A DNA stretch of 5,952 bases from Porphyromonadaceae bacterium (GTDB lineage: Bacteria; Bacteroidota; Bacteroidia; Bacteroidales; Dysgonomonadaceae). Location of the stretch: NCBI GenBank assembly GCA_003517675.1, contig DPAC01000061.1, forward strand, positions 1 to 5,952. The letters run 5' to 3'. Shown here piece after piece: positions 1 to 5,331 of the stretch (position 1 is its first letter; every line of letters begins with the position of its first letter). The position numbers were made by a program, and so were the translations under genes. The notes beneath the pieces were generated by a model. That model did no database searches. It saw only the letters and a program-made list of their open reading frames with translations, and had not been told where the DNA came from.

Positions 1-627
1 GGGGTGCGATTGAATCTTTTTGCCAATGCTACCCAACTTGAAGCATCGCTTTATCGGATAGATCTCACCAACTTACTGGTAACCAAACGGCTCACCGAAG
101 ATATCTTCACTGGCATGAACGCCGGCAAAACACGTCATACAGGCCTCGAACTGATGCTTCAGCAACGGATCTTCCGGCGTTCCTCTTTTCCGGGAAGTCT
201 GCAACTGCATGCCAACTACACCTGGTCGCACAACCAATTCATCGACTTTACCGATCATGAACAGGTCTACGACGGAAACAAACTTCCCGGTATACCCGCA
301 CACATTGCTCAGGCCGGTTTCCGGTGGCAGCCGGCAGCACAATTTGGGCTGAATGCGCAATTTCAGTACGTCGGCTCACAATACATGGATGATGCCAACA
401 TGCTCGAAAACGATGCTTATTCGCTGGTCAGTCTGAGAGCCTCCTACCGCTTCCCGACCAGCCAGACAGGCATTTTTGAACTTTTTGCCGGGGTAAACAA
501 CATGACCAACACCCACTACTCACCCATGATTACGGTCAACGCGGTCGCCTTTGGAGATGCCGAGCCCCGATACTACTATCCCGGTATGCCCCGCCACTGC
601 TTCGCCGGAATCAACTGGTCGTTTTAA
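1..627 (+). CDS. TonB-dependent outer-membrane receptor, C-terminal fragment (5' end outside window)
   Basis: The open frame runs from the first base to TAA at 625-627, giving 208 residues of a protein that normally has about 650-1000, so the signal peptide, plug domain and most of the barrel lie to the left. The GTG at 4-6 is only an internal valine. What is visible fits the last strands of a TonB-dependent receptor barrel: alternating hydrophobic/aromatic strands, a NAGKTRHTGLEL turn typical of these barrels, an LPGIPAH segment, the FAGVNNMTNTHYSP segment, a RYYYPGMPR loop and a final strand ending in Trp-Ser-Phe, the aromatic C-terminus recognised for outer-membrane insertion. The closing segments resemble FecA-like siderophore or iron-chelate receptors, but the substrate cannot be read from this part and the FecA resemblance is from memory. 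No strong terminator follows it, and the next gene on the same strand starts 98 bases later with its own promoter-like element. Confidence 0.93.
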   Translation, partial: GVRLNLFANATQLEASLYRIDLTNLLVTKRLTEDIFTGMNAGKTRHTGLELMLQQRIFRRSSFPGSLQLHANYTWSHNQFIDFTDHEQVYDGNKLPGIPAHIAQAGFRWQPAAQFGLNAQFQYVGSQYMDDANMLENDAYSLVSLRASYRFPTSQTGIFELFAGVNNMTNTHYSPMITVNAVAFGDAEPRYYYPGMPRHCFAGINWSF

Positions 628-686
628 ATACAACAAAATAAGCTGGCATGAGAAAACAGAGCAAAAAGCGTTAATTTTTTACCCTG

Positions 687-721
687 TTTGTTGCGATTGA
701 AAACACAAAAAGTTATCTTTG
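687..721 (+). promoter_or_regulatory. Bacteroidota-type promoter for the M23 peptidase gene
   Basis: TATCTTTG at 714-721 matches the Bacteroidota -7 consensus TAnnTTTG exactly. A TTTG at 687-690 lies 23 bases upstream and an overlapping TTG at 691-693 lies 20 bases upstream; either could be the -33 element. The last G of the -7 box is only four bases before the ATG at 726, so transcription would begin at or next to the start codon. The motif match is seen directly; promoter activity is inferred. Confidence 0.6.
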
Positions 722-725
722 GCCC

Positions 726-1973
726 ATGTTCAAACGCAAAAATATATTCCGACCGGCCTGGAGCCTACTTTTGATCATATATCTCGCATCGTCCTGCACA
801 CAGCCACGGGAGAAGCATGCGGAGGCCGATGCCCCTGAAGAAACCGTTCGCCTGCACGCTTACGGGATATCTGTAGACTCGCTCAACGTGCATCGTTACT
901 CCATTCAAAAGGGTGATAACCTGGCATCTATCCTCGCCGGCTTCGGATTCAACGGAACGGATACCGAACGAATCACCACAGCCCTTTCGCCCCTATACCC
1001 TCCATCCAAACTGCAGATTGGCAATGTCTATGCCACCATAGCCACGCCTGACTCCACTGCAGAAATCCGGTACCTTGTTTTTGAAAGCTCAAAGACCGAT
1101 TTTGTGGTGGTGGATCTCTCCTCGGATACCCTGAAAGTATATCCGGATAAAAAACAGGTGACCCTGCAGCGTAGATATATCGAAAATACCATCACCTCTT
1201 CACTGTGGAATGCAATTATCGAAGAAGGCGCCTCTCCCCTGCTGGCAATGAAACTGTCGGAAATCTATGCCTGGCAGATCGACTTCTTCGATGTCAAAGA
1301 GGGTGATTCTTTTCGGTTGATCTATGATGAAGCCTGGATTGATGATACCACCTTTGTGGATATCGTATCCATAGAAGGCGCCATCTTCACGCATCGGGGA
1401 CAGGAATTTATGGCAGTTCCCTTTACACAGGATTCCACAAGGGAATATTTCGATGCGGAGGGAAACAGCCTTCGAAAAGCGTTTCTGAAAGCGCCGCTCG
1501 ACTTTTACCGCATCAGCTCCAAATTTTCAAATGCCCGCTTCCATCCCGTACTGAAACGCTACCGTCCGCACCACGGTGTGGACTATGCCGCACCCACGGG
1601 TACCCCGGTAAAAACGGTCGGCGACGGGATTGTGATTGAGAAAGGATACCAAAGAAACGGAGGCGGCAACTACCTGAAGATAAGACACAACCATACGTAC
1701 ACCACCACCTACATGCATCTCAGCCGGTTTGCCAAAGGTATCCAAAAAGGCAGCTCCGTAAAACAGGGAGAGGTGATTGGATATGTGGGCTCCACCGGCC
1801 TCTCCACCGGACCTCACCTCGATTACAGGGTTTATCAAAATAACCGGCCTGTCAATCCCCTTACCATGGAAGCTCCTCCCTCCCACCCCGTAAAACCCGA
1901 ATTGAGGGACAGCTTCATGGTAGTCCGCGACAACCTCCTTCTACAAATGGATAGTCTGCAACCAAAAGGGTGA
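726..1973 (+). CDS. Lipoprotein M23 family metallopeptidase (MepM/Csd3-like peptidoglycan hydrolase)
   Basis: This 415-residue protein is a predicted periplasmic lipoprotein that probably cleaves peptidoglycan cross-links. Residues 1-24 form a lipoprotein signal: a basic start (KRK), a hydrophobic core (SLLLIIYL) and a lipobox-like LASSC with Cys24 as lipidation site. No acidic run follows the Cys, so a periplasm-facing location is more likely than surface export. Residues about 56-90 (HRYSIQKGDNLASIL) resemble the LysM/OapA-like domain, and residues about 150-210 (SEIYAWQIDFFDVKEGD) resemble the second N-terminal domain of the Csd3/MepM family. The M23 domain covers about 265-380: H282 and D286 (H-x-G-x-D type), H331 in YMHL, and H364 in GPHLDYRVY. 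The usual H-x-H is H-x-D here, with Asp366 in place of a zinc-binding His. The start at 726 is the only ATG that keeps the signal peptide; no Shine-Dalgarno is visible. The ancestral fold is certain; activity and exact bond cleaved are inferred. Confidence 0.93.
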   Translation: MFKRKNIFRPAWSLLLIIYLASSCTQPREKHAEADAPEETVRLHAYGISVDSLNVHRYSIQKGDNLASILAGFGFNGTDTERITTALSPLYPPSKLQIGNVYATIATPDSTAEIRYLVFESSKTDFVVVDLSSDTLKVYPDKKQVTLQRRYIENTITSSLWNAIIEEGASPLLAMKLSEIYAWQIDFFDVKEGDSFRLIYDEAWIDDTTFVDIVSIEGAIFTHRGQEFMAVPFTQDSTREYFDAEGNSLRKAFLKAPLDFYRISSKFSNARFHPVLKRYRPHHGVDYAAPTGTPVKTVGDGIVIEKGYQRNGGGNYLKIRHNHTYTTTYMHLSRFAKGIQKGSSVKQGEVIGYVGSTGLSTGPHLDYRVYQNNRPVNPLTMEAPPSHPVKPELRDSFMVVRDNLLLQMDSLQPKG

Positions 1974-1990
1974 AATAAAGAATAAATTGC

Positions 1991-1998
1991 TATCTTTG
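1991..1998 (+). promoter_or_regulatory. Candidate -7 element of the proABC operon promoter
   Basis: TATCTTTG in the 55-base gap between the M23 gene and proA matches TAnnTTTG and is identical to the box upstream of the M23 gene. No good TTTG is seen about 20 bases upstream; the region there reads GGGTGA, so the -33 part is weak. A start near 2002 would give a leader of about 27 bases containing a seven-T run at 2015-2021, the kind of A/U-rich leader common where Shine-Dalgarno pairing is absent. Confidence 0.5.
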
Positions 1999-2028
1999 CA
2001 GCCTGAATGATTTCTTTTTTTACAGAAG

Positions 2029-3216
2029 ATGGACAGGATGCAGAAAAATAGTGTGCTCAGAACCCTCTCTGAACTTCTCCGGCTGCAGAAAGAGGCGATC
2101 CTGGAGGCAAACAGATCCGATATGCTGGCTTTTCCCGACATGGACGAGGCCATGAGAGACCGGCTGAAGGTAGATGACCGGAAAATTGAAGGGATGATGC
2201 AGGCACTCGAGGAGGTAGCTTTGCAGGATGACCCGGAAGGGAAAACAATCTATCAGTATATCCGGGAAGACGGATTAAGGGTCATCAACCGCACAGTCCC
2301 GTTTGGTACCATTCTCATTATTTACGAATCACGGCCCGACGTGACCATCGAGGCGGCGGCGACTGCCTTCAAGGCAGGAAACCGTATTCTGCTGAAGGGA
2401 GGCAAGGAATCATTGCATACCAACTCACTGCTGACACGTCTCTGGCAGGAAGCACTGACCATGAACGGGGCGGATGCATCGTATGTGACCTACCTCAACC
2501 TCTCACGGGAGGAAACCCGGCAGCTTATTCGCGAGAACAGCCGCAAGGTGGATCTGATCATTCCCCGCGGAGGAGAAGGACTGATCCGCTTCGTGCAGGA
2601 GAACGCCTCCGTGCCGGTGATCGTGAGCGGCAGGGGCAACAACTTCCTCTACATCGATGCGGATGTCGATTTTGAGATGGCGATCCGCCTGGTTATCAAC
2701 GGGAAAAAGCGGATCAGCGTCTGCAACGCCATCGACAAGGTGGTGATCGACCGACATCTGCCGGAATTGCAGGAGAAGGTGAACCGGCTGGCAACGGCAC
2801 TGCAGGAAAAAAGAATCGATGTGTGGGGTAACCGCGACATCGTCTCCCTCTGCAACAAGGTCCGGGAAGAGAACGATGTCGCTACCCTGTGCGAGGAATA
2901 CCTGGCTCCGAAAATTTATCTCACCCTGGTAAACGATCTCACGGAGGCGACAGAGATGATCAACCGTTACTCTGGCGGACACTCGGCGGTGATCGTCACC
3001 AACGACCCTGCAAAAGCAGACCGTTTCATGCTGCAGGCCGACTGTGCTGCGGTCTATCACAATGCTTCCTCCCGTTTCACCGACGGGGGTCAGTTCGGCG
3101 TGGGCGCCGAGATTGCCATCAGCACGCAGAAGCTGCACTTCCGCGGCCCTCTGGGAGCACAGGAGCTGGTAACCAACAAATGGTTTGTCTACGGCGAAGG
3201 TCATATCCGGGAATAA
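2029..3216 (+). CDS. proA: Glutamate-5-semialdehyde dehydrogenase (gamma-glutamyl phosphate reductase)
   Basis: ProA carries out the second step of proline synthesis: NADPH-dependent reduction of L-glutamyl 5-phosphate to glutamate 5-semialdehyde in the cytoplasm. The 395-residue product shows the family landmarks in order: PFGTILIIYESRPDVT at about 91-106, the AFKAGNRILLKGGKES segment at 113-128, IPRGGEGLIRFV at 178-189, the catalytic cysteine Cys232 in RISVCNA, and the C-terminal NASSRFTDGGQFGVGAEIAIS stretch with STQKLHFRGPLG. It is somewhat shorter than E. coli ProA (417 residues), mainly at the N-terminus. After VPVI the sequence reads GRGNNF where proteobacterial enzymes, as I recall them, have a G-x-G-x-C-H motif; this may be a lineage variant. 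ATG 2029 is the first in-frame start after a stop at 2008; ATG 2038 is an alternative and neither has a clear Shine-Dalgarno. First gene of the proA-proB-proC operon. Confidence 0.97.
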   Translation: MDRMQKNSVLRTLSELLRLQKEAILEANRSDMLAFPDMDEAMRDRLKVDDRKIEGMMQALEEVALQDDPEGKTIYQYIREDGLRVINRTVPFGTILIIYESRPDVTIEAAATAFKAGNRILLKGGKESLHTNSLLTRLWQEALTMNGADASYVTYLNLSREETRQLIRENSRKVDLIIPRGGEGLIRFVQENASVPVIVSGRGNNFLYIDADVDFEMAIRLVINGKKRISVCNAIDKVVIDRHLPELQEKVNRLATALQEKRIDVWGNRDIVSLCNKVREENDVATLCEEYLAPKIYLTLVNDLTEATEMINRYSGGHSAVIVTNDPAKADRFMLQADCAAVYHNASSRFTDGGQFGVGAEIAISTQKLHFRGPLGAQELVTNKWFVYGEGHIRE

Positions 3217-3234
3217 GGGAAACAAGACCGTACA

Positions 3235-3282
3235 ATGCACACAAATCGTAACTTACAGACACTCGGGCAATCGCACAAATGA
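3235..3282 (+). other. Candidate mini-ORF between proA and proB ending in an ATGA overlap
   Basis: A 15-codon frame starts at ATG 3235 (MHTNRNLQTLGQSHK) and ends at TGA 3280-3282, overlapping the proB start as ATGA. It lies in the same frame as proA: after proA's TAA at 3214-3216 all 21 codons up to this TGA are open. It contains no proline codons, so it does not look like a classical proline attenuator. Its arrangement would allow translational coupling to proB by termination and reinitiation. It may equally be chance: an open run of this length is not rare, and no clear ribosome binding site precedes the ATG. Confidence 0.25.
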
Positions 3283-4070
3283 AGAAGAAACTGATCATCA
3301 AAATAGGTACCTCCACACTGACGGCCGGTACCAACCGCATCTCCTTTGCGGTGATTGAAAGCCTGGCACGACAGATCGTGGAATTGAAAAAAAACCATGA
3401 TGTGGTCATCGTCTCCTCGGGAGCCATTGCCACAGCACGCCAGTTTGTGGAGATCAACGGTTATCATAAGAACGTGGACTCCAAACAGGCCATGGCGGCC
3501 ATCGGTCAGACCAAGCTGATGGAGCTCTACGACACCATCTTCGCCACATTCGGGCTGAACATCGCACAGATTCTGCTCACCTATCGCGATTTTGAGAATC
3601 CGGTAGCCAATGAAAATACGCGCAACACCATCAAGCGGCTCTGGCAAGCCGATTATATCCCCATCGTGAATGAGAATGATACCGTTTCCATCGAGGAGAT
3701 CGTTTTGGGAGATAATGATAAACTGTCGGCGCTCGTTGCGGTGATTACGGAAGCCGACCTGCTGGTGCTCGTGTCGGATATCGACGGCATCTTCGATCAA
3801 AATCCGCATCTTCATCCCGGAGCGCAACTGATTTCGGAGGTGACCGACCTGGATGACATCAAAAACTGTATTGAGGAAAAGACCTCCACACTGGGCACGG
3901 GAGGCATGTCGTCAAAAGTAAACGCTGCCGAAATCTGTATTCGGAATGGCGTTGAGATGTGGATCGTGAACGGAGGGCGGGCCAACTATATTTTGCAGGC
4001 AATAAAGGGAGAGATACCGTTTACCCGTTTTCACAACAACCATAAGCAGCAACCAGAGCAAAAAAAGTAA
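3279..4070 (+). CDS. proB: Glutamate 5-kinase (gamma-glutamyl kinase), short form without PUA domain
   Basis: ProB starts proline synthesis by ATP-dependent phosphorylation of L-glutamate to L-glutamyl 5-phosphate, which is handed to ProA. The 263-residue product is a complete amino-acid kinase domain: KIGTSTLT at 8-15 with the phosphate-binding Lys8, VSSGAIA at 45-51, AIGQTKLMELY at 74-84, LLTYRDFENPVANENTRNT at 99-117, the glutamate-site segment IPIVNENDTVSIEE at 127-140, GDNDKLSALVA at 144-154, LVSDIDGIFDQNP at 164-176 and the nucleotide-site GTGGMSSK at 206-213. E. coli ProB has 367 residues with a C-terminal PUA domain; here the protein stops after the kinase domain with a polar tail (HNNHKQQPEQKK). 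The frame ends cleanly and proC begins four bases later, so this is not a visible frameshift. ATG 3279 follows proA by 62 bases and overlaps the TGA of a possible mini-ORF. Confidence 0.96.
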   Translation: MKKKLIIKIGTSTLTAGTNRISFAVIESLARQIVELKKNHDVVIVSSGAIATARQFVEINGYHKNVDSKQAMAAIGQTKLMELYDTIFATFGLNIAQILLTYRDFENPVANENTRNTIKRLWQADYIPIVNENDTVSIEEIVLGDNDKLSALVAVITEADLLVLVSDIDGIFDQNPHLHPGAQLISEVTDLDDIKNCIEEKTSTLGTGGMSSKVNAAEICIRNGVEMWIVNGGRANYILQAIKGEIPFTRFHNNHKQQPEQKK

Positions 4071-4074
4071 GCAC

Positions 4075-4857
4075 ATGAAACATGGATTTATCGGGTTCGG
4101 TAACCTGGCCCGGGCCATCTACGAGGGCCTCAAAGAGGAAGAGGGGATGACGTTCGCCTACTTCGCCCGCAGCAGAAAAGAGGTGCCCATCTCTTTTTAT
4201 GAAAAGCTGGAACAACTGGTCGACTTTTCCGATGTGCTCTGGCTGGCGGTGAAGCCGCAGGACTTGGGCGGCATCCTCGCACAGCTGAAAAAATGTAACC
4301 GGGAGGGTAAAACCATTGTCTCTCCTGTGGCAGGGAAAAGCATCGCATACATAGAACGTTACCTGGGAAAAGAACAGCTGGTGGTGCGCATCATGCCCAA
4401 TCTGGCCATGGCTTACCGCATGTCGGTGACAGCCTTTACCGCCAACCGTCCCGCCGATGAAAAGGCAAGGGAGATCTTCACCCTGCTGGGTAAGCTGGGC
4501 AAGGCCGTAGAACTGGAGGAGAGCGGATTCGACCTGTTCACCTCCGTCTTCGGAAGCGGTCCCGCCTTTATACTGGCATTTATCCAAATCTTCAAGGATA
4601 AGATGCAGGAGTTTAACCTTCCCGGACCGCTGCTCGACGAGCTGTTGCTGGAGCTTACCCGCGGCACCACCCGTTACTTCACCGAGAACCAACAGGCACA
4701 CAGCATCGAGGAACTGATCCGCAACATCACCAGCAAGGGCGGCACCACGCAGGCGGGACTTGAATACTTTCGCACCCACAAGATCGGGAAACATTTCGAG
4801 GGTGTACTCGATGCAGCCAGAAGCCGTTCGGAGGAAATGAGCCGCAACGGAGGCTAA
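4075..4857 (+). CDS. proC: Pyrroline-5-carboxylate reductase
   Basis: ProC completes proline synthesis by NAD(P)H-dependent reduction of 1-pyrroline-5-carboxylate. The 260-residue product has a family-typical length and an N-terminal Rossmann motif GFIGFGNLARAI at 4-15, LAVKPQDL at 57-64, VVRIMPNLAMAYRMSVTAF at 103-121 (the conserved MPN segment), VFGSGPAFILAF at 158-169 and SKGGTTQAGLEYF at 220-232, the C-terminal signature of the dimerisation/active-site domain. In the segment equivalent to the usual SxAAG it reads SPVAG, a mild deviation. The ATG lies four bases after the proB stop, so translation is very probably coupled to proB. The TAA stop at 4855-4857 overlaps the stop codon of the convergent sufE gene, leaving no spacer for a terminator between them. 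Confidence 0.96.
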   Translation: MKHGFIGFGNLARAIYEGLKEEEGMTFAYFARSRKEVPISFYEKLEQLVDFSDVLWLAVKPQDLGGILAQLKKCNREGKTIVSPVAGKSIAYIERYLGKEQLVVRIMPNLAMAYRMSVTAFTANRPADEKAREIFTLLGKLGKAVELEESGFDLFTSVFGSGPAFILAFIQIFKDKMQEFNLPGPLLDELLLELTRGTTRYFTENQQAHSIEELIRNITSKGGTTQAGLEYFRTHKIGKHFEGVLDAARSRSEEMSRNGG

Positions 4858-5285
4858 TTCTTTTCCTCTTTCGCCTTGTAGGCGATGGCATAGAAGCGGA
4901 TCTGTTTGATTACGGAAAGCAATCCGTTGGAACGGGTGGGTGAAAGATGTTCGGTGAGGCCGATCTCCTTCAGGAAGCGCAGGTCTGCGCCAATGATCTC
5001 ATCCGGCGTGCGCCCGTTAAAGACACGCAACACCAGCGCCAGTAACCCCTTCACGATGATGGCATCGCTCTCCGCCTGAAACCAGAGCCTCCCGTCGCGG
5101 TAATCGCATATGAGCCATACACGGCTCTGACACCCCTCAATGATATTGGCAGGGGTTTTGTATTTTTCATCGAGCGGTTCCAGGGCATTCCCCTGTTCAA
5201 TGATCAACGCATATTTATCCATCCAGTCATCATAGATGCTGAACTCATCAATGATCTCCTGTTCTATCTCTTCTATTGTCTGCAT
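4854..5285 (-). CDS. sufE: SufE family cysteine desulfuration protein
   Basis: SufE accepts persulfide sulfur from the cysteine desulfurase SufS and passes it on for Fe-S cluster assembly in the cytoplasm. The 143-residue product matches the family's usual length. It shows the N-terminal helical part (EEIEQEIIDEF, then the YDDWMDKYALIIEQG segment), NIIEGCQSRVW at about 47-57 with the sulfur-accepting Cys52 (equivalent to Cys51 of E. coli SufE), a beta sheet region (GRLWFQAESDAIIVKGLLALVL) and a C-terminal segment including GLTEHLSPTRSNGLLSVIKQI. All are SufE hallmarks. No sufS or other suf gene is in the window. It reads leftward, 46 bases after the stop of the M28 gene on the same strand, and its TAG stop overlaps proC's stop. 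The ATG at 5285 has no Shine-Dalgarno. Confidence 0.95.
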   Translation of the reverse strand: MQTIEEIEQEIIDEFSIYDDWMDKYALIIEQGNALEPLDEKYKTPANIIEGCQSRVWLICDYRDGRLWFQAESDAIIVKGLLALVLRVFNGRTPDEIIGADLRFLKEIGLTEHLSPTRSNGLLSVIKQIRFYAIAYKAKEEKN

Positions 5286-5292
5286 AATCTCA

Positions 5293-5300
5293 CAAAAATA
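5293..5300 (-). promoter_or_regulatory. Candidate -7 element for sufE
   Basis: On the minus strand the bases read TATTTTTG, matching TAnnTTTG, in the 46-base gap between the M28 stop and the sufE ATG. The final G lies seven bases before the ATG, so a transcript would have only a few leader bases. No convincing -33 TTTG is present; the expected place reads TGCG. sufE could also be transcribed from upstream together with the M28 gene. Confidence 0.4.
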
Positions 5301-5331
5301 ATGATCAACGCTCTACCCACCGCAGCAGATG

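Noticed and set aside
664..680. A-run followed by a T-run after the receptor gene as a possible terminator
   Set aside because: Any stem would be almost only A-T pairs with no GC core, too weak to call an intrinsic terminator.
1790..1810. Nine-base direct repeat CTCCACCGG in the M23 gene
   Set aside because: It encodes the two STG units of the conserved STGLSTGPH motif, so protein conservation explains it.
2011..2021. T-rich run before proA as a terminator for the M23 gene
   Set aside because: No GC-rich hairpin precedes it, and it lies after the candidate promoter box, so it fits a leader sequence better.
2216..2223. TAGCTTTG matching the -7 consensus inside proA
   Set aside because: Only four bases besides the TA are specified, so chance matches in coding sequence are expected; no gene starts just downstream.
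2503..3240. Long open frame (245 codons) antisense to proA
   Set aside because: Its codons are exactly register-aligned with proA codons on the other strand, so it exists because proA avoids TTA, CTA and TCA codons. The protein resembles no known family and proA is fully conserved on the plus strand.
3240..3280. Seven-base direct repeat CACAAAT in the proA-proB gap
   Set aside because: Too short and unsupported by further copies or symmetry to call a regulatory site.
3201..3827. Open frame (208 codons) antisense to proB
   Set aside because: Register-aligned with proB codons; spans the proA-proB junction; no recognisable domain.
4021..4794. Long open frame (257 codons) antisense to proC
   Set aside because: Register-aligned complement of proC codons with the same explanation; no recognisable domain.
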